This document shows positions 31,306-39,418 of a DNA stretch of 42,458 bases, piece after piece. How positions within the stretch are numbered: the first letter of the stretch is position 1; the number at the start of each line of letters is the position of its first letter. This DNA comes from Chloroflexota bacterium (lineage in GTDB: Bacteria > Chloroflexota > Dehalococcoidia > JACQUA01): assembly GCA_016210565.1 (NCBI GenBank), contig JACQUA010000253.1:1-42458 (forward strand). Reading direction: 5' to 3'. The notes under the pieces are model-generated. The model was not told the DNA's origin. It saw only the letters and a list, made by a program, of their open reading frames with translations, and made no database searches. The translations under genes were made by a program, and so were the position numbers.

Positions 31306-31554
31306 GAGCAATCGGCTGGAAGGGCCGCGGGGCTAAAATAGACGCCTGAACCTACAGTTAGCATTTTAGCACTTTCTGGTCAGTTTGCAATAGCCTGAAA
31401 GGTCAAACTCAGGCCGGATTTTCGTACCATTCCTGCGAATCCCTTCGTTCGCTTGACAGCATTGCCCCCGGAAGATATGCTATCCTTGATTGAAATGCCC
31501 TTTGGCCTCAGTATCCCGCCATAACGTGCGGTGGCATCCGGAAAGGAATTCCCC

Positions 31555-32322
31555 ATGAGCAAGCTGGTTGACAGATTAAAACAGGCGTCGGATGGAGGGG
31601 CTGCCCCGATCGGCTTCAAATCGGCAGCCCTGCCCAAACAGCTACCTCTGGCGCTGATCGGAGAGATATCTCTTCCCTTCGAATTCAAAGAACCCCCGCG
31701 GTCTCTGGACGCCGTGCTGGTCAAGATGGCCAGACTTCCGGCAGAACCCGGCGAGTGGAACAAGGTAAAGACGTCCCTCGGGACCATTCCCTGGGGCATA
31801 GCCGCCGGGAGTCTCAGCGAGAAGAACCTTGTCCAGCTCAAAGAGGCCTCATGCGACTTCGCGGTTTTGACTCCCCAGGAGACCGGCGCCGCCGCCCTGC
31901 TGGAAGAAGACCTGGGCAAGGTGGTCATGGTTGACCCTTCGTGGACTGACGCCACCCTTCGCTCCCTGGAATCCCTGCCGGTGGACGCCGTTCTCGCAGA
32001 AAACGTGGCTGAGAAGACTGCGCTCACCCTTCAGTCGTTGATGGAACTGAGGCGTTTGTCCATGCTCACCGGCAAAGCCCTCATTGTCCGGCTGTCCTAC
32101 TTTCCGCCCGAAAAGGAGCTGGCCGCGCTCCTCCGCGTTCAGGCCCGGGGACTACTATTCTCCATCAAATCGGCAAAAGACGTGGCCGAAATCGGTAAAT
32201 TGCGCACCGTCATAGAAAACCTGCCGAGGCCGAAACCCGGGAAATCGCCGGGCAGCCCCCTGATCCCTGCCGTCACCGGTCGCCTGGCGGAGAACGAGGA
32301 CGAGGATGAAGACGAAGAATGA
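31555..32322 (+). CDS. conserved unknown protein with acidic tail
   Basis: This 255-residue soluble protein has alternating strands and helices that suggest an alpha/beta barrel (DAVLVKMARLP, VVMVDPSWTDATL, ALIVRLSYFPPEKELAALLR). It ends in a run of Glu/Asp (ENEDEDEDEE). I do not recognise a family function. GGAAAGGAA precedes the ATG at 31555. It is divergent from paralogue B; a 3' scrap of a second copy stands in the same place relative to paralogue A, which ties the gene to the cohesin-dockerin proteins. Confidence 0.72.
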   Translation: MSKLVDRLKQASDGGAAPIGFKSAALPKQLPLALIGEISLPFEFKEPPRSLDAVLVKMARLPAEPGEWNKVKTSLGTIPWGIAAGSLSEKNLVQLKEASCDFAVLTPQETGAAALLEEDLGKVVMVDPSWTDATLRSLESLPVDAVLAENVAEKTALTLQSLMELRRLSMLTGKALIVRLSYFPPEKELAALLRVQARGLLFSIKSAKDVAEIGKLRTVIENLPRPKPGKSPGSPLIPAVTGRLAENEDEDEDEE

Positions 32323-32398
32323 CGCCCCCGCCCGTAGGGTGGGTGAAGCGAGCAGACAGACCGTTCCCGGCCGCCCAGTAGCCCATCGATAAAATAGC

Positions 32399-32786
32399 GT
32401 AGGGTGGGTTAAGCGCAAACGGGGTGGCGCTGAACGGGGCGGTTGCGCGAACCCACCAACGCAACTGCCGCTCGAAGTTCCAAGTTCCACGCGCCAAATT
32501 CCAAACAATCCCCCATGCGCCGATGGCGCACCATGACAGGATGAAAATGTCATTCTGAGCGAAGCGAGCGCAGCGAGCGTAGTCGAAGAATCTGTCCGGG
32601 CGGGGCGCGGGACGAAAGACCCTTCGACTTCGCTCAGGGTGACAGCCTATTTTCAGAGCAAATTTAAGACCCGAATGTTCGGACGCGGTTTTCCGACCTC
32701 CAACTTCTCACCTCCCACCTCCGACGTGGTGGGTTCGCACAGCCACCCTGACTCCCCAGACCACCGCTGTGCTTAACCCACCCTAC
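32399..32786. repeat. GTAGGGTGGGTTAAGC repeat pair enclosing other repeats
   Basis: Perfect 16-bp inverted arms lie at 32399-32414 and 32771-32786, with smaller GGTGGGTT/AACCCACC fold-backs inside each. Between them sits a complete CTGAGCGAAG-family MITE, so one repeat has apparently been inserted into another. The stretch 32323-32840 holds no gene. Confidence 0.75.
32542..32655. repeat. 114-bp MITE-like element, CTGAGCGAAG family, copy 2
   Basis: Same arms and internal fold-back as 31198-31305, with a few inserted bases near the right arm (GACAGCCTATTTTCA). Confidence 0.8.
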
Positions 32787-32840
32787 TCGGCCCCCTCGTT
32801 TCGGCACCCGCGAGGGGCGTCCCTGCGGGGCCCAGGCCCG

Positions 32841-34181
32841 TTAAGCAGCGAAGGGGATGACCCAGATGATCATCGCCAGGATGAAGGTAATTACCAGCGT
32901 TACGACTACGAACGGGATAGTGTAGCTGAAAAACTCCTTCATCCCTATTTTGCAGCTATCCTCTTTCTCACAGATGTTCTGGGCCACAAAAAGGGCCGGG
33001 GCGCCGGCCACCGTCAGGTTACTGCCCAGGGTGCCTGCCCACAGCAGCAACCACCACAGGGGCCAGGGGTTGATATTGGCCGAGGCCGCCAGGTCTTTGA
33101 TCAGGTGTAGAAAGACCAGGATGTAGGCATCGTGTTCAACGATGCCTACAATCGGGGCCGTCACCCAGTAAAGAATCGTCGACCCCACCACCAGGTTCTG
33201 CTGGAAGAACGGCGCCATGCCGTCCGCGAGGAACTTGATCAGTCCCACATGATCAATGCCCCCTACCAGGATAAACAGGACCACATAGAATAATAGCGCC
33301 CTCCAGTCCAGTTCACCGATGACCTCTTCAAAGCACGGGCTGTCCAGTTTCTTGTGGAATACTTCCATGACAAACACCAGGGCAATCATCCCCGCAACGG
33401 CTATGAAACCCAGGAGCAGACCGATAGCCTGCCGGAACGCCATGGCCAGGATCGTCCCCAGGAAGAAAACGATGACGATGAGAGCGAAGTTCTTGTTCTT
33501 GATGTGGCTCATCGGATCGGCGCCCACCAGTTCCTCGATCCCGGCCTGGCTCACCGTGGCGGCCCCAAAAGCCCGCCTGAACCGGAATTGATAGAGCAGG
33601 ACAGCCGTGAGCAGGAACGTGACAGTTAGAATCAGAAAAGAGGAAGGCCTTCCCATCTGCCAGATGAAATCCGGGAACTCTGCTTTGGCGACCGAATGAA
33701 GCATCTGGGGAGGAAGGTCACCCAGCAGCAGCGCAGTGCCCATGAAATTCGCCCCCAGGCCGATGAATATGACGAAAGGAAAGGACGGCAACTTCAACGT
33801 CTTGGTCACGTGCAGGACCACCGGGGCCATCATCAGGATCACTACCACGTTGTCTACGAACATGGAGATGAAACCGGACAGCACGCCCATGAGCGTCAGG
33901 AATATCGCCACATTCTTCTGCGAAAGCCGTAGCATCAGCACCGCCAGGTACTCGGGAATCCCCGTCTTGCCGAAATAGGAAGCAATAATCCATATCCCGA
34001 ACAGTATGGCAATCACGTTCCAGTCAACGAACATGAAGGCTTCCGTTTCCCTCATCACCCCGAAGAGCACCATCAGCCCAACCCCCATAATCCCGACAAC
34101 CGCCCGGTCCACCTTGCCCCAGATAATCATTCCTATGGTTAGCAGAAAGATGATGGCGGCGATTAGCTGTGTGACTACCAA
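32841..34181 (-). CDS. ion-transporter superfamily permease (ArsB/NhaD/SLC13-like)
   Basis: This 446-residue integral membrane protein has about 11-12 hydrophobic helices and an inverted-repeat architecture. Two re-entrant signature segments are visible: SMFVDNVVVILMMAPV in the first half and GSNLTVAGAPALFVA in the second. These place it in the IT superfamily (arsenite, Na+/H+, dicarboxylate/sulfate and citrate carriers). The substrate cannot be fixed; its position beside a metal-oxyanion locus and a malic enzyme makes either an oxyanion or a dicarboxylate plausible. The start is a TTG at 34181 with GGAG 9 bases upstream, so it is tentative. Confidence 0.8.
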   Translation of the reverse strand: MVVTQLIAAIIFLLTIGMIIWGKVDRAVVGIMGVGLMVLFGVMRETEAFMFVDWNVIAILFGIWIIASYFGKTGIPEYLAVLMLRLSQKNVAIFLTLMGVLSGFISMFVDNVVVILMMAPVVLHVTKTLKLPSFPFVIFIGLGANFMGTALLLGDLPPQMLHSVAKAEFPDFIWQMGRPSSFLILTVTFLLTAVLLYQFRFRRAFGAATVSQAGIEELVGADPMSHIKNKNFALIVIVFFLGTILAMAFRQAIGLLLGFIAVAGMIALVFVMEVFHKKLDSPCFEEVIGELDWRALLFYVVLFILVGGIDHVGLIKFLADGMAPFFQQNLVVGSTILYWVTAPIVGIVEHDAYILVFLHLIKDLAASANINPWPLWWLLLWAGTLGSNLTVAGAPALFVAQNICEKEDSCKIGMKEFFSYTIPFVVVTLVITFILAMIIWVIPFAA

Positions 34182-34359
34182 GTTCCTAGTCTCCTACGTT
34201 TCGGTGAACGGGTATATGCAAAACAAAGGCGGTCGGGACCCGGAAAGGCAGGGCACTGGAATCGCCCCGGTGTTAGCCGCCAGACGCCGGGGACGCAAAA
34301 AGCGATAAATGTTAGCATAAGCGCCTCAGGTTTTTCAAAACCCCTCTTTGGGGAGGGCG

Positions 34360-34430
34360 TTCCGAGGGAGTGGTGCATTCCGAAGGGGTCGTGCACTCGG
34401 AGGGGGTGGCGCAGGCGTCCCTGCCTGCGC
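34360..34430. repeat. three 18-bp tandem repeats followed by a hairpin
   Basis: Units at 34360-34377, 34378-34395 and 34396-34413 share CGnAGGGGGTnGTGCA. A GCGCAGGC/GCCTGCGC hairpin (34409-34430) follows. The rest of 34182-34460 shows nothing else. Confidence 0.7.
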
Positions 34431-34460
34431 TACTCGTAGCAGCGTCCACCCCACTACTAC

Positions 34461-34508
34461 TTGACACGCGCTGCACAATCCTGTAGCATGTATGCATCGT
34501 ATGCATAC
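34461..34508 (+). promoter_or_regulatory. promoter and operator of the GntR-type regulator
   Basis: TTGACA (34461-34466), a 17-base spacer and TAGCAT (34484-34489) predict a start near 34496. A perfect 8-3-8 palindrome, GTATGCAT-CGT-ATGCATAC (34490-34508), covers the start point and the ATG at 34501, an ideal position for autorepression. The mRNA would be nearly leaderless. Confidence 0.75.
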
Positions 34509-35667
34509 AATCAACATCCTGGCAGACCTGAAGCTTGGTCCGGACGAGGCCGCTTATTTGCAAATCGCCAACCATGTCCGGATTCTAATCGCCACGGGCA
34601 AACTCCGTCCGGGAGCAAGATTACCCGCCATCAGAGAAGCCGCCCGCAATCTGGGCATCGATCCCGGAACGGTTGCCCGGGCTTACCGGGTTCTCGCCAA
34701 TGATGGCGCCATCTCCGGCCGTCCGGGACACGGCAGCTTCGTCTCAGGCGGCAGCGGACGGAAGGATATCGCCGAGCGGCAACAGAACCGGCTGGAGGCC
34801 GCCATCGAGCGGGCCGTCCTCGAAGGGCTGGCCCTGGGATTCACCATCGAGGACATCGAGACCAGTTTCACTCTACGGCTGGCCGGATGGCGGGAACGCC
34901 GCGGACGGCCAAGGAGTGAGCGTCCTGCCGCGCCGCATTCGATGAAGGAAGTCCGTTTCCGGGGGAGCCACGACCTGGCCATCGAGCTCCTGGGCAACCA
35001 CTTGAGCACGCTGCATCCATCCCTTCACCTCGCCGCTGCGTTTGTGGGAAGCCTGGCCGGCCTCGTGGCGCTGGAGTGCGGGCAAGCCGACATCGCCGGC
35101 GCTCATCTGTTCGACCAGGAAACGGGCGAATTCAACATACCCTTTGTCAGGAGGCTCATGCCCGGTGAAAGGGTCATCCTCCTCAACCTGATGGAGCGGG
35201 TGCAGGGACTGATGGTGGCCCGCTCCAATCCGAAGCATATCGTGGGACTGGAGGACCTGGTCCGCCCCGACGTGACAATCGTGAACCGCCAGAAGGGATC
35301 GGGAACCCGCATCCTGCTCGATTCCCGGCTCCTGAAGATGGGAATAGCAGGTTCTCGCGTCAAAGGCTATGCCCGTGAAGAGAAAACCCACATGGCCGTG
35401 GCTTCGCTGGTGAGCCAGGGAAAGGCCGATGCAGGCATGGGCGCCCAATCGGCAGCCAACCTGGCCGGGCTTGATTTCATCCCCCTTTTGAAAGAACGCT
35501 ACGACCTGATAGCCCTCGAAACCAGCTTCGCCCGGCCTCCTCTCGAAAGAATACCGGAAATCGTCCGCAGCGATGGTTTCCGCAACATGCTGCGCTCGCT
35601 GCCGGGGTATGACATCAGCGGGACCGGACAGATGATCACCGTGGCGCCGCACCCGGGCGGGGCGTAG
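34501..35667 (+). CDS. GntR-HTH / periplasmic-binding-like regulator of metal-oxyanion uptake
   Basis: This 388-residue fusion starts with a GntR-family winged helix (about 8-75; YLQIANHVRILIATGKLRPG, LPAIREAARNLGIDPGTVAR, GHGSFVSGG). A helical linker follows, then a periplasmic-binding-protein-like domain (about 150-385; HDLAIELLGNHL, IVNRQKGSGTRILLDSRLL, DAGMGAQSAANLAGLDFIPL) of the type that binds molybdate/tungstate or related ligands in one-component regulators. tupABC lies directly downstream on the same strand, so it most likely senses cytoplasmic tungstate and controls uptake. ATG at 34501 is chosen because transcription is predicted to start just before it; an upstream ATG at 34492 would lie before the predicted start. 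Confidence 0.85.
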   Translation: MHTINILADLKLGPDEAAYLQIANHVRILIATGKLRPGARLPAIREAARNLGIDPGTVARAYRVLANDGAISGRPGHGSFVSGGSGRKDIAERQQNRLEAAIERAVLEGLALGFTIEDIETSFTLRLAGWRERRGRPRSERPAAPHSMKEVRFRGSHDLAIELLGNHLSTLHPSLHLAAAFVGSLAGLVALECGQADIAGAHLFDQETGEFNIPFVRRLMPGERVILLNLMERVQGLMVARSNPKHIVGLEDLVRPDVTIVNRQKGSGTRILLDSRLLKMGIAGSRVKGYAREEKTHMAVASLVSQGKADAGMGAQSAANLAGLDFIPLLKERYDLIALETSFARPPLERIPEIVRSDGFRNMLRSLPGYDISGTGQMITVAPHPGGA

Positions 35668-35706
35668 CCCATGGCTTTAGCCTTGCGGGGGAAAACAGCA
35701 GTGTTT

Positions 35707-35770
35707 GGTGGGTGAAGCGCGCATTCCCAATTCGCGGCAAATAACAATCGCCGATGCGCGCGGAACCCAT
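35707..35770. repeat. GGTGGGTGAAGCG palindrome in the tupA leader
   Basis: GGTGGGTgaaGCGCGCAT ... ATGCGCGCggAACCCAT forms a fold-back related to the GTAGGGTGGGTTAAGC repeats at 32399-32786. It occupies most of the gap between the regulator gene and tupA. Confidence 0.6.
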
Positions 35771-35807
35771 TAATCCTGATTACAGATTGCAAATTCAGGA
35801 GGGAATC

Positions 35808-36725
35808 GTGACTCGTGTTTCCAGCCTTTTCAAGAGCAATTACCGTCGTTCGGGTTTTTTATTTGTCGGGCTGGCCATCCTCCTCAGCCTGACCCTGGTC
35901 GCTTGCGCCGGGCCCGGCGGCCCGGCAACCGTGGACCAACCCCGACCAGCCAATCCCGATCTTATCCTGGCCACCACCACCAGCACCGCCGATTCCGGCC
36001 TGCTCGACATACTGCTGCCGGCCTTTGAAAACCAGACCGGTTACCGGGTGAAACCCATTGCCGTGGGTTCCGGCCAGGCCATGACCATGGGCGAACGGGG
36101 CGAAGCGGACGTCCTGCTGGTCCACGCCCGGGAATCCGAAGTGCGCTTCATAAAGGCCGGACACGGCATTAACCGCACGCTGGTGATGCACAACGACTTT
36201 ATTATCGTTGGGCCCTCCGCCGACCCCGCCGGGATAAAGACAACCGGCTCGGCGGTGCAGGCCCTCAAGAAAATCGGCGCCGCCCCGTCTGTCTTTGTCA
36301 GCCGGGGGGACAACTCCGGCACCCACCAGTTGGAATTGAAGGCCTGGAAGGCCGCGGGCATCGCCCCGAAGGGACAAGCCTGGTACCAGGAGAGCGGACA
36401 GGGCATGGGAGCAACCTTGAACATCGCCGCCGAGAAGCGCGCCTACACCGTAACCGACCGCGCCACCTACCTGGCCACTAGGAGCAAGTTGTCCCTGGAC
36501 ATTCTCTCGGAGGGTGATCCGATTCTGCTCAACATCTACCATGTTATCCAGGTCAACCCGGCGAAGTCGACCAAGATTAACGCTGAGGGCGCAAAAACCT
36601 TTGCCGATTTTATGGTGAGCAGGGACACCCAGGGCGCCATCGCCACATTCGGTGTTGATAAATACGGCGCCCCGCTCTTCTTCCCCGATGCCGGCAAGAC
36701 CGAGGCCGAACTGGGAAGCGAGTGA
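35808..36725 (+). CDS. tupA: tungstate ABC transporter substrate-binding lipoprotein TupA
   Basis: This 305-residue lipoprotein has a signal peptide ending LTLVACAG. The mature part opens with the TupA hallmark ATTTSTADSGLLDILLPAF, whose TTTS segment contacts the oxyanion in known TupA structures, followed by GEADVLLVHARESE and RGDNSGTHQLELKAW. It captures tungstate outside the cell with very high affinity. GTG at 35808 has AGGAGGG 4 bases upstream; the longer open frame has no better start. It is first of tupABC and probably responds to the upstream regulator. Confidence 0.92.
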   Translation: MTRVSSLFKSNYRRSGFLFVGLAILLSLTLVACAGPGGPATVDQPRPANPDLILATTTSTADSGLLDILLPAFENQTGYRVKPIAVGSGQAMTMGERGEADVLLVHARESEVRFIKAGHGINRTLVMHNDFIIVGPSADPAGIKTTGSAVQALKKIGAAPSVFVSRGDNSGTHQLELKAWKAAGIAPKGQAWYQESGQGMGATLNIAAEKRAYTVTDRATYLATRSKLSLDILSEGDPILLNIYHVIQVNPAKSTKINAEGAKTFADFMVSRDTQGAIATFGVDKYGAPLFFPDAGKTEAELGSE

Positions 36726-36726
36726 G

Positions 36727-36789
36727 GAGTAGCGAGTAGCGAGTAGCAAGTAGCAAGTAGCAAGTAGCGAGTAGCGAGTAGCGAGCAGC
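36727..36789. repeat. nine tandem 7-bp repeats (RAGTAGC)
   Basis: Units read GAGTAGC x3, AAGTAGC x3, GAGTAGC x2 and GAGCAGC without interruption, starting right after the tupA stop. A second word tract ('attctgga', 'attcgtc') fills the rest up to tupB. There is no sign of a terminator. Confidence 0.9.
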
Positions 36790-36896
36790 CAGTAACCAGA
36801 AGTCCGAGGAACCACCCCGCCATTCTGGATGCTGCATTCTGGATTCTGGATTCTTCCTGCCTGGTCATTCGTCATTCGGATTTCGTCGTTCGTTCC

Positions 36897-37595
36897 ATGG
36901 ATCTCATTCTTGAAGGCATTGTCCAGTCTTTCTGGCTGCTAGTCCGCGGAGACCCCCAGGTCATTCGAGTAGTCCTGCTTTCCCTGGCGGTCTCCGGGTC
37001 CGCCACAGTCATCAGCCTGGTCCTGGGCGTCCCCCTGGGAACATGGCTCGGTCTGACCCGCTTCCCGGGACGGCGTTTCCTCGTCAGCCTGGTCAACACG
37101 GGGATGGGGGCGCCCCCGGTGGTGGTGGGACTCCTGGTCACGATCATGCTGTGGCGCAATGGGCCCCTGGGCCTGCTGCATCTGCTCTACACACCGGCAG
37201 CCATGATTGTCGCCCAGACCATCATCGCCCTGCCGATAGTCACCGGCTTCACCCTGGCCACCGTCCAGCAAGTTGACCCCAGGATCCGCCTCCAGATTCT
37301 CGCCCTAGGGGCCACCCGCCTCCAATTCCTGTGGCTCCTCCTGAGGGAAGCCCGGCTACCGCTCCTGGCGGCAGTCATGGCTGGATTTGGCGCGGTCATC
37401 TCCGAGGTAGGCGCCTCGATGATGGTCGGCGGCAACATCACCGGGCAGACACGCGTCCTCACCACCGCGACGGTCATGGAGACCGGCAAAGGTGATTTTG
37501 CCCTGGCCATCGCCTTCAGCTTTATCCTGATGATGCTGGTATATCTGGTCAATATGGCGCTGACCATGGTCCAGCAGCAGAGCAAGACCAGATGA
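36897..37595 (+). CDS. tupB: tungstate ABC transporter permease TupB
   Basis: This 232-residue membrane protein has five to six hydrophobic segments of the BPD_transp_1 fold. The coupling-helix EAA-like loop, which docks to the ATPase, reads ALGATRLQFLWLLLREARLP. MGAPPVVVGLLVTIML and EVGASMMVGGNI are typical of the TupB/WtpB class. No ribosome-binding site is visible before the ATG; the start lies in a word tract, 171 bases from tupA. Function is clear from family and neighbours. Confidence 0.92.
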   Translation: MDLILEGIVQSFWLLVRGDPQVIRVVLLSLAVSGSATVISLVLGVPLGTWLGLTRFPGRRFLVSLVNTGMGAPPVVVGLLVTIMLWRNGPLGLLHLLYTPAAMIVAQTIIALPIVTGFTLATVQQVDPRIRLQILALGATRLQFLWLLLREARLPLLAAVMAGFGAVISEVGASMMVGGNITGQTRVLTTATVMETGKGDFALAIAFSFILMMLVYLVNMALTMVQQQSKTR

Positions 37596-37740
37596 CAGCG
37601 CCACCAGACCCCCTCCACCCTGGCTTGTACCCACAGATCCCGTGGTCGCAGCCAGGAAGCGGGCTAATAAGCGGAACCACGAACGAACAAGAATGAGTGT
37701 TAAGGAATGACTAATCACGAAACCCGAACGACAAATCAAT

Positions 37741-37887
37741 CAGCCATCCCGACGAGTCGGGACCATGAGCGATGAGAATGGACTGTCTTTGCGAGGAATC
37801 CCGATTTCATCGGGATGACGAAGCAATCTCCCGGATGTACCAACCAACTAGCGGATTGCTTCGCTTCGCTCGCAATGACATTTTCTG
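37741..37887. repeat. MITE-like element, GTCATTGCGAG family
   Basis: The left part (CCCGACGAGTCGGG hairpin, then ATGAGCGATGAGAATG) matches the left flank of the 31198 copy. The middle has TTTGCGAGGAATCCCGA... and ATTGCTTCGCTTCGCTCGCAATGACATTTTC, a long imperfect fold-back. It separates tupB from tupC. The rest of 37596-38044 is a word tract of 'cattcgtc/attcgtgtc' (about 37915-38030). Confidence 0.7.
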
Positions 37888-38044
37888 AGCAATGTGCAAA
37901 ACCCGAATGTCATAACAACCCCTGCATTCGTCATTCGTCATTTGAACTTGATTCGTCGTTCGGACTTCGAATTTCGTCATTCTTTCTTCTGGTGTCTGTT
38001 CGTGTCCATTCGTGTTTATTCATGGTTTCAATTGCAGGATATTG

Positions 38045-39193
38045 ATGCATACCCAGGGCATTAAGCGTGACCCAAAGTCAGCCTCAGATCCGGTGGTGCA
38101 GGCAAAAGACCTCCTCGTCGAACTGGGCGGCCGCCGCGTTCTAGAGATACCTTCCCTCCAGGTGCAGCCAAACGAAGTCCTCGTCATCATTGGACCCAAC
38201 GGGTCGGGGAAGACAACCCTTCTGCTCTGCCTGGCCCTTCTCCTCAAACCAACGGCCGGGACGGTCCTCTACCAGAGTCAACCGGTCAACAGCAACTCGT
38301 CCGTATTGCGCTGGCGGCGGCGCATCGCGGTGGTCTTCCAGGACCCCCTGCTTCTGAACACGACGGTCCAGGACAACGTTGCGCTGGGGATGCGGCTGCG
38401 CGGCGTCAGCCATGCGATCACCAGGGAAAGGACTGAGAGATGGCTCGCCCGGTTTGGCGTCGCCGCCCTGGCGCCACGGCAATCGAAAACGCTCTCCGGG
38501 GGCGAGGCCCAGAGGGTGAGCCTGGCCCGCGCCTTTGCCCTCCAGCCGGAAGTCCTTTTCCTGGACGAGCCTTTCACCGCGCTGGACGTCCCCACCCGGC
38601 AGGCTCTGACGGAGGACTTCCAGAAAGTACTGGCCGAGACGGGGATCACCGCCGTGATGGTCACGCACGACCGTAACGAGGCGCTGGCGCTGGCTACCCG
38701 CACCGCAGTCTTAATCGCCGGAGGCATCCGACAGACCGGCGCCCCGCACGAAGTGTTCTCCTCCCCCGCCGACGAAGCCGTGGCCGGCTTCGTCGGCGTG
38801 GAGAATATCTGGCGGGGTCGCATAGCCTCAAATACCAATGGGATAGCCACCGTTGCCGTCGGCGCCCGGCACATCGACGCGGTCTCCGAACTCCCCGCGG
38901 GCAGCCCCGTGACCACCTGCCTGCGCCCGGAGGATGTCACCGTCTCCGTGCCCGCTCAGTCGCCGCCGCACACCAGCGCCCGCAACAAACTGCCCGGCCT
39001 GGTGGTCAAGGCTTTTCCCCTGGGCTCCCAGGTAAGGGTCACCGTGGACTGCGGCTTCCCGGTGGTAGCGCTCATCACGGCCCGGTCCTACGACGAGCTT
39101 GGTCTCGAAACAGGCCGCGAGGCAGCAGTATCTTTCAAAGCATCCTCGGTGCACCTTCTTCCTTCCCCGGAGAAAACTCAGCCGTTCCCGTAG
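38045..39193 (+). CDS. tupC: tungstate ABC transporter ATP-binding protein TupC
   Basis: This protein of about 382 residues has an N-terminal ABC ATPase domain (about 15-235): Walker A GPNGSGKTT, Q-loop VVFQDPLL, signature LSGGEAQR, Walker B VLFLDEP and H-loop VTHDRNEA. A C-terminal TOBE/MOP-like domain (about 255-375) may bind oxyanion and give feedback inhibition. It energises TupB. ATG at 38045 is preferred (AGGA upstream); the frame opens 11 codons earlier in a word tract. The ~450-base gap from tupB, filled with repeats, is unusual for this operon. Confidence 0.9.
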   Translation: MHTQGIKRDPKSASDPVVQAKDLLVELGGRRVLEIPSLQVQPNEVLVIIGPNGSGKTTLLLCLALLLKPTAGTVLYQSQPVNSNSSVLRWRRRIAVVFQDPLLLNTTVQDNVALGMRLRGVSHAITRERTERWLARFGVAALAPRQSKTLSGGEAQRVSLARAFALQPEVLFLDEPFTALDVPTRQALTEDFQKVLAETGITAVMVTHDRNEALALATRTAVLIAGGIRQTGAPHEVFSSPADEAVAGFVGVENIWRGRIASNTNGIATVAVGARHIDAVSELPAGSPVTTCLRPEDVTVSVPAQSPPHTSARNKLPGLVVKAFPLGSQVRVTVDCGFPVVALITARSYDELGLETGREAAVSFKASSVHLLPSPEKTQPFP

Positions 39194-39418
39194 CCGCACC
39201 CTTTACGGGCGCGCCCCTGTCATTCCGAGGGCAGTCGAAGAATCTCTCCACACCCCCGCCCCGACGAGTCGGGGCGACACCCGCCCGTTTCCAAAACACG
39301 CCCACAAAGTATAGAATAGCGGGAGATAATCCTGCCTTCCGAATTCTGTATTCTGTATTCTGACTTCTGGCTTCTGAATTCTTAACCCTGGATTCTGCGC
39401 CCGGAGAAAGGAAACCGG
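39194..39418. repeat. partial MITE, GACGAGTC hairpin and 'attctg' word tract
   Basis: 39216-39250 resembles one end of the CTGAGCGAAG family (CTGTCATTCCGAGGGCAGTCGA, then AGAATCTC). 39258-39278 is a CGCCCCGACGAGTCGGGGCG hairpin. 39338-39396 repeats 'gaattctgtattctg'. No gene is visible. Confidence 0.6.

Noticed and set aside
36727..36789. Possible CRISPR or iteron array
   Set aside because: Units are only 7 bp with no spacers and no replication gene nearby; it is a simple tandem repeat.
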